From: an uncultured Bacilli bacterium
GTDB lineage: Bacteria > Bacillota_I > Bacilli_A > RF39 > UBA660
Direction of reading: 5' to 3'
NCBI GenBank assembly: GCA_947632265.1
Contig: CANROP010000003.1
Location: forward strand, 1 to 36,385
DNA: 36,385 nucleotides
In this document: piece after piece, positions 17,251-24,746 of the stretch
Position numbering within the stretch: position 1 is the first letter of the stretch
How the letters are laid out: each line of letters opens with the position of its first letter
Notes under the pieces: model-generated
The model's database searches: none
Seen by the model: the letters and a program-made list of their open reading frames with translations, nothing else
Told to the model about the DNA's origin: nothing
Made by a program: the position numbers and the translations under genes

Positions 17251-18186
17251 ATGAATTATTTATTATATGGAACAGAAAAATATTTAATAGATAAAGAAAT
17301 AAAAAATGTAATAAGTAACAATAATTTTGAAGATTTAAATATTTCAAAATACGATTTAGAATTTAATACTATAAAAGAAATATTAGAAGATGCAAAAACG
17401 GTATCTCTTTTTGATGATAATAAATTAATAATAGTAGATAATGCAAGTATATTTAGTAGAACTACAAAAAAAATTGATGACGTAGATTTACTAGAAGATT
17501 ATTTAAAAAATAATAATAGTAATACATTTATTATATTTATAAATCATAATGAAAAAGTAGATAGTGTAAAAAAAATATTTAAAAATATAAAAGAACATGG
17601 AAAAATAAAAGAGTTTAATGCTGAAAAGAATATAGTAAGTAATGTAAAAGGAATGTTTGATGATTATAAGATAAGTATAGAATTAGTTGAATTACTTATA
17701 TCTAGAGTAGGTAAGAATTTAGAAATTTTATATAATGAAGTAGAAAAATTAAAAATATATAAAATAGATGATAAGATAATAACAAAAGAAGATATTATTA
17801 ATTTATCTATTGAAAATGTAGATATAGATATATTTAAATTTGTAGATGATATAATAAATAAAAATAAAAGTAATGCGATAAAAACTTATAAAGAACTTTT
17901 AAAAATAAACGAGGAACCAATAAAAATAATCGCACTTATCTCAAGTAAATTTAGACTTATGTATCAAGCAACTTTATTAGCTAAAAAAGGATATACTGAA
18001 GATGATATATCCCTAATATTAAAAGTTCATAAATATCCAGTTCATTTAGCTATTATATCAGGATATAAATATAATCCTAAAATACTACTTAAATACTTAT
18101 CTGATTTAGCAGATTTAGATATTGGAATAAAGACAGGTGAAAAAGATAAAGAACTCGCACTTGAACTATTTATTCTTTCTTTATAG
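17251..18186 (+). CDS. holA: DNA polymerase III subunit delta
   Basis: A 311-residue clamp-loader subunit. The N-terminus MNYLLYGTEKYLIDKEI matches the family opening (FLLYGEDxFLI). The middle LISRVGKNLEILYNEVEKL and the C-terminal segments DIFKFVDDIINKN, KIIALISSKFRLMYQATLLAKKG and LADLDIGIKTGEKDKELALELFIL follow the known delta pattern. Walker motifs are absent, as usual for delta. GGGAAGGG precedes the ATG. It lies 17 bp after smc, and its stop TAG is immediately followed by the ATG of the next gene. Confidence 0.92.
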   Translation: MNYLLYGTEKYLIDKEIKNVISNNNFEDLNISKYDLEFNTIKEILEDAKTVSLFDDNKLIIVDNASIFSRTTKKIDDVDLLEDYLKNNNSNTFIIFINHNEKVDSVKKIFKNIKEHGKIKEFNAEKNIVSNVKGMFDDYKISIELVELLISRVGKNLEILYNEVEKLKIYKIDDKIITKEDIINLSIENVDIDIFKFVDDIINKNKSNAIKTYKELLKINEEPIKIIALISSKFRLMYQATLLAKKGYTEDDISLILKVHKYPVHLAIISGYKYNPKILLKYLSDLADLDIGIKTGEKDKELALELFILSL

Positions 18187-18994
18187 ATGAGAGGAGAAAA
18201 TATTATAAAAAATATAAAAGATAAACGAAATAAAAATGAAGTATTTAATCTCACATCGACAAATGTAGTTATAAAAGATAATATTAAATTAGAAATCGAT
18301 AAATTAAAAAAAGAAGTAGAAAAGAATGCAAAACGTTTTGTAAATATATTATCTAATAACTGTTCGAGTGCTAATTTAGAAAAATTTTTCAATAATTTTT
18401 CCGTAACTGAATTTAATTTAGAACACATAGGAGAAAAGTCCGATGTTATAGGAGTTTATCTACCTTGGAATTTAAAAAAACAAATAGTATATTTATATTG
18501 CTTTTCTGCAATAGATCATGAATTTATGCATATGGCAAGTACTGATTTAATAGGTAATTATACTTGTATAGGATTTTGTATAACTTATAAAAATTTTAAA
18601 AGGAGTATAGGAAGGTACTTTAATGAAGGTTATACTCAGTTAATGGTTGAAAGATATTTAAAGCCTAAAAATCATTCATATCGTACTTTTGTAGTAATCG
18701 CAAGAGAAATAGAAGAGCTAATCGGAAAAGATAAAATGGAAAATTTATTTTTTTACTGATGGGTTAATTGGACTTGTAGAAGAACTTAAAAACTATGCTG
18801 ATGTAGAATTTATAATAGATTTTTTAAATAACGTAGATGAATTACATGATATAGAAATTGAATATAATAAAGCTAATTCTATTTCAGATAAAATAATTAA
18901 TAGTAAAAAGTATTATGCTATTTTATCTAAAATTGATATATTTATAAATAATTGTAAAAATAAAAATATAGGTATTCAAAAAAGGTTAAATTGA
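18187..18994 (+). pseudogene. Zinc-metallopeptidase-like protein, interrupted by a frameshift in a T7 run
   Basis: The first frame gives 190 residues with a zincin motif HEFMH (111-115) and a downstream FNEGYTQ (Glu 147 as possible third ligand), then stops at 18757-18759. Removing one T from the run at 18748-18754 joins it to an 80-codon frame ending at TGA 18992-18994. The joined text LFFTDGLIGLVEEL aligns with YFYDGLLGLFEEY in the paralogue at 22949-23797, which supports a true frame disruption and not a natural stop. The ATG follows the holA stop directly; an in-frame ATT at 18202, 5 nt after GAGGAG, is an alternative start. Sequencing error, transcriptional slippage or real decay are all possible. 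Substrate unknown. Confidence 0.7.
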
Positions 18995-19007
18995 TTTTAA
19001 CCTTTTT
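18979..19007. terminator. Bidirectional terminator between convergent genes
   Basis: AAAAAGGTTAAA (18979-18990), 5-nt loop and TTTAACCTTTTT (18996-19007). It gives a T-run on both strands and serves the peptidase-like gene (plus) and rarA (minus). Confidence 0.8.
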
Positions 19008-20208
19008 AATCTATTATTTTTTTAATATTATTATTTATATCTCTTAGTAGTCTTTCATTTTTATTATCACATGGCTTATAGTATCTTTTTCCTTTTAAAT
19101 TATCAGGTAAATATTGTTGCTTTACTATGTGGTTAGGATAGAGATGAGCATATTTATAGTCTTTAGATGTAGTTTTGATATGATTTGGTACATTACCAGT
19201 ATTTCCTTTATTTATATCGTTTATTGCTTCATCAATTGCCATAATCGCACTATTTGATTTAGGAGAAAGTGCAAGCTCTATTACAACCTCGGCAAGAGGT
19301 ATTCTTGCTTCAGGTAATCCAAGCCTTTCACAAGCATTAATACAAGCATCTACTTTAATACCCATAGATGGGTTAGCAAGCCCAATATCTTCATATGCGA
19401 TAACACTCATTCTTCTAAATATTATATCTAAATCTCCTGCTTCAATTAGTCTAGCAAGATAGTGAAGTGCAGCATCCACATCAGAACCTCTAATACTTTT
19501 TTGAAATGCACTTATAACATCATAATATCCATCTTCATTTTTATCGTGAAATAAATTAGGTTTATTACTGATACTTTTAAGTGATTCGATATCTACATTC
19601 TTATCAGTTGAATAATAAGCAATTTCAAGTAAATTATATGCATATCTTAAATCTCCACTAGATGTATTTGCAATATAATTAATACATTCATCATCAATTT
19701 TTATATCACTTAGTTCATTTTTAATAGCTCTATTTAGTGCAAGTTTTATATCATCACTTTCTAGTTCTTTTAATTCAAATATTTGACATCTTGATCTAAT
19801 TGCTGGGTTTATAGAGTGATATGGATTAGATGTAGTCATACCAATTAAAATAATAAGACCATTCTCTAGATATGGTAAAAGTAAATCTTGCTTATCTTTA
19901 TTTAATCTATGTATCTCATCCATGATAACTACAAGCTCTCCATACATTTTTGCTTCTTCAACTATTATATCAAAATCTTTTTTATTGTTAATAGTTGCAT
20001 TAAGCATTCTATATTTTAGACCTAATTCTTCTACAATAGCGGTTGCAATAGTAGTTTTACCTATACCAGGTTTACCATATAAAATCATAGAAAATAATTT
20101 TTTATTCTTTACTAAATTTCTTATAACTTTACCTTCGCCAAGTAAATGTGATTGTCCAATAACATCGTCAATCTTTTTAGGTCTAAGTCTAAGTGCTAAA
20201 GGTTCCAT
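19006..20208 (-). CDS. rarA: Replication-associated recombination protein A (RarA/MgsA)
   Basis: A 400-residue AAA+ ATPase acting at stalled replication forks. It opens MEPLALRLRPKKIDDVIGQSHLLG, with Walker A GKPGIGKT (45-52), Walker B VVIMDEIHRL (about 93-102), the sensor region MTTSNPYHSINPAIRSRC and the C-terminal tetramerisation domain with IRGSDVDAALHYLARLIEAGD, EDIGLANP and a YKYAHLYPNH ending. Length is slightly under the usual 420-440. GGTGAT 3 nt before the ATG supports the start. It is transcribed towards the smc-holA operon. Confidence 0.95.
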   Translation of the reverse strand: MEPLALRLRPKKIDDVIGQSHLLGEGKVIRNLVKNKKLFSMILYGKPGIGKTTIATAIVEELGLKYRMLNATINNKKDFDIIVEEAKMYGELVVIMDEIHRLNKDKQDLLLPYLENGLIILIGMTTSNPYHSINPAIRSRCQIFELKELESDDIKLALNRAIKNELSDIKIDDECINYIANTSSGDLRYAYNLLEIAYYSTDKNVDIESLKSISNKPNLFHDKNEDGYYDVISAFQKSIRGSDVDAALHYLARLIEAGDLDIIFRRMSVIAYEDIGLANPSMGIKVDACINACERLGLPEARIPLAEVVIELALSPKSNSAIMAIDEAINDINKGNTGNVPNHIKTTSKDYKYAHLYPNHIVKQQYLPDNLKGKRYYKPCDNKNERLLRDINNNIKKIID

Positions 20209-20254
20209 AACATCACCATTTATTATTTTATCATAATATATCTAAATATAGAAT

Positions 20255-20263
20255 ATTTTAATA
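20255..20263. repeat. Target site duplication, left copy
   Basis: ATTTTAATA, repeated at 21972-21980, directly outside the left inverted repeat of the insertion sequence. Confidence 0.8.
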
Positions 20264-21971
20264 CAGTAATTCCGAATAAAAAAGGTTAATAAATAAAAAA
20301 ATAGATAGAATAATGGATATAATGATAATTATATGTAGTCTATCTATTTTTTTTACATTTTTATTCATGTCAAAAGAGTATGTTGAAAAACACACTTGTA
20401 ACCCCCCTGATATTCTTTTTTATATGTTTAATCAAATCTAATTTGAAAACCTTGATTTAAATCTAATTCTTGAATTTTCATTAATTCTAAATAAATTAAA
20501 TTGCTAATTTCTACTTTTGTTTCTTTTAATTTTTTTATGATTGTAGATCCATAATACAGAATAGTTAAAAGTAAATGAGCTATTTGCATAAAGTAATAGT
20601 TTGCCTTCATTCCATTGCTGTTAAATGTATAACAATGTTCTATGTTTAATACTTTAGATTTTTGCTCTTTAAAACCTTGATTTTCTATCTTCCAACGTCT
20701 TCTTCCAAAAATAACAATTTCTTCATAGTTTGCTTTAGTAATTTTTATTGATGTTACAAACATAAATGTTGATTCTTTTAAGTTTTTACTTAATTCTATA
20801 GGAGATTCATCTTGTTGTTGTTTATCAACTTCATCTTTAGAAGTATACTTTATAACATTAGTAATCCCTTCTGTATTTTTAGTTCCACTTCCAAATCCTA
20901 CTTCATTTACAAATTCATATTCATTAATTACATCTGTTTCTATATTATCAAATTCTTCCATAATAGATGACATCACTGATTCTTTATATCTTAATATGTA
21001 ATCCATTTTATGACTTTTACATGCATCCATAAAAGGTTTTTTTACATAAAGGGCATCTCCTCCAATTGTTATTGGTAATTTTGGATATGCATCTCTTATT
21101 TTATCGAGTAAACGATAAGCAGCTTTTAATTCACAATCTTGTTTTTCTGTTTCGTTATTCATATATTCGTTTTCAACAAATTCTGTTGCAAAGGAAAACA
21201 CATAATCTTTGCAAATAAGTTTTGCTTCTAAAACATAATATTGATATTCAGTATATTCATCATCTGTTCCTTTATTATATACTTTATAAATACAATTTTT
21301 TCCTAAATTAATGCGTGTAGAAAATAATCCAGAACCATCAATTACAATATAAAAGCTACCATTTGATAATCTAAATTTATCAAGAGTTTTTGATTCAATC
21401 AATTTTTTTGTTAATTTTGTTCTTAACTTATCGAGTTCTACTATATTAATAGAATTCATTACATTAGAAATAGTATCGTCACATGGAAATTCAGTTAAAT
21501 TTGTATCCAATATTTGATTAATATTAGATATAAATTCTACTTTATTTAATTTAGTCATAATTTCTTTCATACTTTGAATGCCACAACATAAAGCAATTAA
21601 TCGAATGACAGTAATTTCTTGCATACTGTATTCTGTATAAGATTGATTTCTAATGTCGGAAAGATTAGCTAAATCATTTAACAAATTAGGGAAAACATTT
21701 TTGAAAATAATAATTAATTGTTCTAAAGGATTGGTATGAGCTTTTAGTTCTCTAATCATTGTCTTAGTTAAAATTGGTTTTCCATTTCTTTGAGTTATAG
21801 CCTTTCTAACTCTTCGCTTAAAGGTTCTTTCTTGTTCGTGCTTTACTTTTTTATTTATTCTATTTTTTTCATTTTTTGTCACTATAATCACTTCCTATTT
21901 TATAGTAACAGAAGTTCAACTTTAATTCAATACTTTGATTTATCCCGTAGAATTTTTATTCGGAGTTACTG
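20264..21971 (-). mobile_element. Complete insertion sequence, 1,708 bp, IS4-like DDE type
   Basis: The ends are CAGTAATTCCGAATAAAAA (20264-20282) and the inverted TTTTTATTCGGAGTTACTG (21953-21971), 18 of 19 matching, flanked by a 9-bp direct repeat ATTTTAATA. One transposase gene on the minus strand fills the element. A hairpin ATAGATAG...CTATCTAT (20301-20308 / 20340-20347) with A and T runs lies in the left non-coding end and may terminate transcripts entering or leaving. Intact ends, intact transposase and intact target duplication suggest a recent, possibly active insertion. The family name is an inference from the DDE pattern and the 9-bp duplication. Confidence 0.88.
20428..21882 (-). 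CDS. DDE transposase
   Basis: A 484-residue transposase. Catalytic residues are read as D182 in YIVIDGSGLF, D276 in ITIGGDALY and E400 in RRRWKIENQGFKEQK; the last resembles the R(3)E part of the IS4-family YREK signature. The N-terminus is highly basic, as expected for end binding. The start is taken as the GTG at 21880-21882, after AGGAAGTGAT; an in-frame GTG at 21889-21891 overlaps the ribosome binding site. The gene has no frameshift or internal stop. Confidence 0.88.
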   Translation of the reverse strand: MTKNEKNRINKKVKHEQERTFKRRVRKAITQRNGKPILTKTMIRELKAHTNPLEQLIIIFKNVFPNLLNDLANLSDIRNQSYTEYSMQEITVIRLIALCCGIQSMKEIMTKLNKVEFISNINQILDTNLTEFPCDDTISNVMNSINIVELDKLRTKLTKKLIESKTLDKFRLSNGSFYIVIDGSGLFSTRINLGKNCIYKVYNKGTDDEYTEYQYYVLEAKLICKDYVFSFATEFVENEYMNNETEKQDCELKAAYRLLDKIRDAYPKLPITIGGDALYVKKPFMDACKSHKMDYILRYKESVMSSIMEEFDNIETDVINEYEFVNEVGFGSGTKNTEGITNVIKYTSKDEVDKQQQDESPIELSKNLKESTFMFVTSIKITKANYEEIVIFGRRRWKIENQGFKEQKSKVLNIEHCYTFNSNGMKANYYFMQIAHLLLTILYYGSTIIKKLKETKVEISNLIYLELMKIQELDLNQGFQIRFD

Positions 21972-22016
21972 ATTTTAATATAGGGAACTTGCAAAAAATA
22001 TTCTTTTATGGTATTA
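21946..22016 (+). repeat. 71-bp direct repeat, copy 1
   Basis: It starts CGTAGAATTTTTATTCGGAG and ends TTCTTTTATGGTATTA. It contains the last 26 bp of the insertion sequence, the right target duplication and 36 bp of flanking DNA. Identical to 22317-22387. Confidence 0.9.
21972..21980. repeat. Target site duplication, right copy
   Basis: ATTTTAATA, matching 20255-20263, directly outside the right inverted repeat. Confidence 0.8.
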
Positions 22017-22316
22017 CCCGAGTTTCGCACTTGTTGAAGCAAAAAATCACTATTTAGCCTAGTGTTTATAAGACTCTGTGGTGATCTTTATTTTGTATAA
22101 TCATATTGTAACGAAACAAATACTTATTATATCTAGGTTAAACTAATATTATCGTAAAAAATATAAAATGTAAATATCATTTAAAAAAATATGGCAAAAA
22201 TTTATATAAAATGTGTCTATGTTACAATATAATTATACTAAAAACTATTATAAGTAAATCCTCATAATATAAGGCTTGAAAGCCTATTTTTTCTTTTTTC
22301 ATCTGCGAAACTTGGG
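22017..22316. mobile_element. 300-bp non-coding element with terminal inverted repeats (MITE-like or IS remnant)
   Basis: CCCGAGTTTCGCA (22017-22029) at the left end and TGCGAAACTTGGG (22304-22316) at the right end are inverted repeats with one mismatch in 13. No open frame is visible. Near the right end AGGCT-TGAA-AGCCT followed by a T-rich run (22272-22296) looks like a terminator. It is bounded exactly by the two 71-bp repeats. The inverted repeats differ from those of the adjacent insertion sequence, so this would be a separate, non-autonomous element or the remnant of one. Confidence 0.55.
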
Positions 22317-22387
22317 CGTAGAATTTTTATTCGGAGTTACTGATTTTAATATAGGGAACTTGCAAAAAATATTCTTTTATGGTATTA
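22317..22387 (+). repeat. 71-bp direct repeat, copy 2
   Basis: Identical to 21946-22016. It carries an orphan 26-bp end of the insertion sequence without the rest of that element. Confidence 0.9.
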
Positions 22388-22427
22388 TGTAATTAGCAAG
22401 AGAAATTGCATATAATAAAAAAGGATA

Positions 22428-22450
22428 CATTTGATTAGTGGAATCAAATG
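22428..22450 (-). terminator. Hairpin with minus-strand T-run, 3' of the small peptide gene
   Basis: CATTTGATT (22428-22436) pairs with AATCAAATG (22442-22450). On the minus strand it is followed after 5 nt by six T (complement of 22417-22422), so it probably ends the transcript of the gene at 22508-22585. Confidence 0.5.
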
Positions 22451-22467
22451 CTTCCCTTATTTGGAGT

Positions 22468-22507
22468 GCATTTGAAATCAACTGTTGTTGAAATCAAATG
22501 CTTTTTT
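22468..22507 (+). terminator. Hairpin with plus-strand T-run
   Basis: GCATTTGAAATCAAC (22468-22482) and GTTGAAATCAAATGC (22487-22501) pair except for two central A-A mismatches; TTTTTT follows at 22502-22507. It would end a plus-strand RNA just before the stop codon of the minus-strand small gene. The plus transcript it serves is unknown; a TATAAT at 22411-22416 could start one of about 85 nt, but no good -35 is present. Confidence 0.5.
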
Positions 22508-22585
22508 CTATTTAACTAACAATATAAATATTATAGCAAGTAGAAGTAATATGATAACAAATTGAGATTTTTCTCTTTTAGTCAT
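22508..22585 (-). CDS. Small 25-residue single-pass membrane peptide
   Basis: The minus-strand frame encodes MTKREKSQFVIILLLLAIIF and ends ILLVK: a short basic N-terminus, one hydrophobic helix and a terminal Lys. GGAAGGCGGTGAT lies 3 nt before the ATG, one of the strongest ribosome binding sites in the window. A consensus-like promoter is at 22662-22690 and a hairpin terminator follows the stop. Charge and length resemble type I toxin peptides, but also other small membrane proteins. The leader can fold over its ribosome binding site (see the separate entry). No homologue is recognised by name. Confidence 0.55.
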   Translation of the reverse strand: MTKREKSQFVIILLLLAIIFILLVK

Positions 22586-22593
22586 AATATCAC

Positions 22594-22633
22594 CGCCTTC
22601 CTTTTATCTTTTGATAATTGAAAGGGAAAGCAT
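22594..22633 (-). promoter_or_regulatory. Leader hairpin covering the small peptide ribosome binding site
   Basis: On the minus strand GCTTTCCCTTT in the leader can pair, with one bulge and one G-U, with AAAGGAAGGC, the latter being most of the Shine-Dalgarno of the small membrane peptide. Coordinates are approximate. Sequestered ribosome sites are a hallmark of type I toxin mRNAs. Confidence 0.45.
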
Positions 22634-22661
22634 CTGATATATTTCAAACGTATCCATAAAC

Positions 22662-22690
22662 ATTATATCAAACAAATGTTTTTTACACAA
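22662..22690 (-). promoter_or_regulatory. Minus-strand promoter of the small peptide gene
   Basis: On the minus strand: TTGTGT (complement of 22685-22690), 17-bp spacer, TATAAT (complement of 22662-22667). It predicts a leader of about 70 nt before the ATG at 22585. Confidence 0.6.
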
Positions 22691-22721
22691 TATTTTTATA
22701 CAAAATTAAATTAAAATTAAA

Positions 22722-22751
22722 TTTAAAGTGGTCGAATTCGATTACTTTAAA
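22722..22751. repeat. 30-bp near-perfect palindrome
   Basis: TTTAAAGTGGTCGAA followed by TTCGATTACTTTAAA; only two opposed positions mismatch (G-T, allowed as wobble in RNA). The centre is CGAATTCG. It has no T-run of terminator quality and sits between divergent promoters, so a regulator binding site is one explanation. Confidence 0.5.
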
Positions 22752-22948
22752 ATCTTCATTATTCAATTTTTCCTATACCTCTAGAAAAAATTGCTTTTTT
22801 AATTTCTTAACAAATTTTTAACAATATCTGTTAGTGCTTCATTGTTTTAAGTTTTTGCTAAATAATATATATTCATATCCATAAACTCTAATTAAGTTAA
22901 TTTTACCATAATATATAAAAAAGTGGTATAATTGATTTGGTGGTTAGC

Positions 22949-23797
22949 ATGGATGACATAATAAAAATTATAAATAAAAATCCAAATATAGATATAGATT
23001 TAAAAGATAAAATAATAGAATGTGTAACATTAATAATAAATAAATATCCTATGAGTTATAGAAATCTAAATAATAATCTAGAAAATATAACGATAAGATA
23101 TACCACTAAAGAAGATGATGATAGATTAAATAAAATAAATGCAAAATCTATATATAATGCACTTGATAATGTATTATTGATAAATAAAGAAACACTAGAT
23201 GAAGAAAGCTACAAACATATATTAATACACGAATTACTACACGTATCTTCATTTAATTCTGATAATTTAGGCTTTGAAAGTTTGGGCGCTAAAAGTGGAA
23301 TGTCATTTAATGAGGGAATGACTGAATATTTAACTATGTCAATATTAAACGAATATAAAAAAGGATTCGCAATATATGGAAATGATGTTAACAATATAGT
23401 TTTATTAAGTAGTATAATTCCTTTTCAAAAATTAGTAAATTTGTATTTCTACGATGGACTTTTAGGACTATTTGAAGAATATATAAATAGAGTAGGAAGT
23501 TCTAATAATTTAAAAGATTTAATTATTAATATGGATAGTGAACACATAAAAAGAGCAAGAGAAAATAAATTTGATAATGAATATAAAGATAAGTACATTA
23601 AACTATTTATAGAAGATATTTCAAAAGTAGAATTTGATAGCGATATAAAAATACAAGATACAATAAGACTAGTTATAAATTTTATTAAAAATCAGTATAA
23701 AGTAGATTATATACCAGAAACAATTAAGAAAGATGTAGAGACTTTTATTAGTGTAATGTTTGGAAAATTAAATATAAAGGGGATAAAACATGTATAA
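22949..23797 (+). CDS. Putative zinc metallopeptidase (HExxH), intact paralogue
   Basis: A 282-residue protein. The zincin motif is HELLH (94-98) and FNEGMTEYL supplies candidate third-ligand glutamates (122, 126). No signal peptide or membrane segment is seen, so it is probably cytoplasmic. It shares with the broken gene at 18187-18994 the order HExxH, FNEG, FxDGLxGLxEE. The ATG at 22949 is preferred to the TTG at 22937 because GGTGG ends 5 nt upstream. It overlaps xerD by 8 bp and is probably translated with it. No known family name; substrate unknown. Confidence 0.7.
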   Translation: MDDIIKIINKNPNIDIDLKDKIIECVTLIINKYPMSYRNLNNNLENITIRYTTKEDDDRLNKINAKSIYNALDNVLLINKETLDEESYKHILIHELLHVSSFNSDNLGFESLGAKSGMSFNEGMTEYLTMSILNEYKKGFAIYGNDVNNIVLLSSIIPFQKLVNLYFYDGLLGLFEEYINRVGSSNNLKDLIINMDSEHIKRARENKFDNEYKDKYIKLFIEDISKVEFDSDIKIQDTIRLVINFIKNQYKVDYIPETIKKDVETFISVMFGKLNIKGIKHV

Positions 23798-24677
23798 AAC
23801 TAGTGAATTAATAGAAGAATTTCTAAGATATTTACTTATAGATAAAGGATATAGTAATAATACTATTAATTCTTATAAAATAGATTTAGAGAAGTTTTTA
23901 GAATATAATAAAGATAAAAATATAAGTGATATTAGTAATAACGATTTAAAAGAATATGTTAAATGGTTAAAAAAAATTGAGTTAAGTGATAAAACAATAT
24001 CACGTAATATTTCATGTTTAAAAAGTTTTTATAAATTTCTATTAATAGAAAAATTTATAAATAATAATCCTAGTGATTCATTAATAATGCCAAAATTAAA
24101 GAAAAGTTTACCTAATACTCTTACAGAAGATGAAGTATTAAAATTATTAGATATAAAATTAACTGATGCATTTAGTTATAGAAATAAAGCTATGATGGAG
24201 TTACTTTATGCAACAGGTCTTAGAGTTAGTGAACTAGTAAATTTAAAATTACAAGATATAGATTTAAATCAAGATATAGTAAGAACTTTTGGTAAAGGTA
24301 GTAAAGAAAGAGTAATTCCTATTGGAGATTATGCTAGAGAATACTTAAAAAAATATATATATGAATATAGAGAACTTATGTTAAAAAAGAATAATGTTGA
24401 TTATTTATTTTTAAATAATCATGGAAATAGAATGACTAGACAAGGATTTTTTAAAATAATAAAAAAAATAGCACGCGATAATGGAATTACTAAAGAATTA
24501 TCTCCACATACAATAAGACATTCATTTGCTAGTCATTTACTTAAATATGGAGCAGATTTAAGAACTATACAAGAATTACTTGGTCACTCTGATATATCTA
24601 CAACACAGATATATACTCATATTACTAATGAAGAATTAAGAGAAAATTATGAAAACTTTCATCCACATGGAAGTTAA
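23790..24677 (+). CDS. xerD: Tyrosine recombinase XerD
   Basis: A 295-residue site-specific recombinase that resolves chromosome dimers at dif. The N-terminal SAM-like domain has FLRYLLIDKGYSNNTINSYK and the catalytic domain shows Arg in ATGLRVSEL, Lys in GKGSKERVIP, HxxR in SPHTIRHSFASH, His in LLGHSDIST and the nucleophile Tyr in TQIYTHI. Length and the ENYENFHPHG ending fit XerD better than a phage integrase, and no attachment sites or phage genes adjoin. It overlaps the upstream peptidase gene by 8 bp; GGGGAT is the likely ribosome site. Confidence 0.9.
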   Translation: MYKTSELIEEFLRYLLIDKGYSNNTINSYKIDLEKFLEYNKDKNISDISNNDLKEYVKWLKKIELSDKTISRNISCLKSFYKFLLIEKFINNNPSDSLIMPKLKKSLPNTLTEDEVLKLLDIKLTDAFSYRNKAMMELLYATGLRVSELVNLKLQDIDLNQDIVRTFGKGSKERVIPIGDYAREYLKKYIYEYRELMLKKNNVDYLFLNNHGNRMTRQGFFKIIKKIARDNGITKELSPHTIRHSFASHLLKYGADLRTIQELLGHSDISTTQIYTHITNEELRENYENFHPHGS

Positions 24678-24746
24678 ATACTAAATTAGATGTTGTTATA
24701 CTTTTTATTTTATTTTTTTCATGTTATAATTAGTTAGGTGATAAAA

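Larger units (their letters stand above)
21883..22507. other. Long non-coding stretch: IS right end, 71-bp repeats, 300-bp element
   Basis: After the transposase start this region holds the IS right inverted repeat, the right target duplication, two identical 71-bp direct repeats and the 300-bp element between them (each listed separately). The last part (22388-22507) holds two hairpins built on ATTTGA/TCAAAT. No coding frame with a ribosome binding site was found here on either strand. Confidence 0.6.
22586..22948. other. Non-coding stretch with two divergent promoters and a palindrome
   Basis: It contains the minus-strand leader and promoter of the small peptide gene, a 30-bp palindrome (22722-22751) and, at the right, an extended -10 TGGTATAAT (22924-22932) that probably drives the peptidase-xerD operon. 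The middle (about 22755-22900) is featureless AT-rich sequence. Confidence 0.55.

Noticed and set aside
18748-18754. Programmed -1 ribosomal frameshift on the T7 run
   Set aside because: The coding frame after the run needs a +1 shift (or loss of one T); the -1 frame stops within a few codons.
18757-18759. TGA as a recoded Trp codon
   Set aside because: Several genes end in TGA in the right place (4600, 35417) and conserved Trp positions use TGG, so the code is standard. The TGA here arises from the frameshift.
22425-22507. CRISPR array from the repeated ATTTGA/TCAAAT blocks
   Set aside because: The repeats are inverted, few and of unequal spacing, and no cas genes are present; hairpins explain them.
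23790-24677. XerD gene read as an integrase of a genomic island with the nearby IS and repeats
   Set aside because: Sequence pattern and operon context (overlap with upstream gene, housekeeping genes downstream) fit chromosomal XerD, and no attachment-site repeats, phage or conjugation genes are present.
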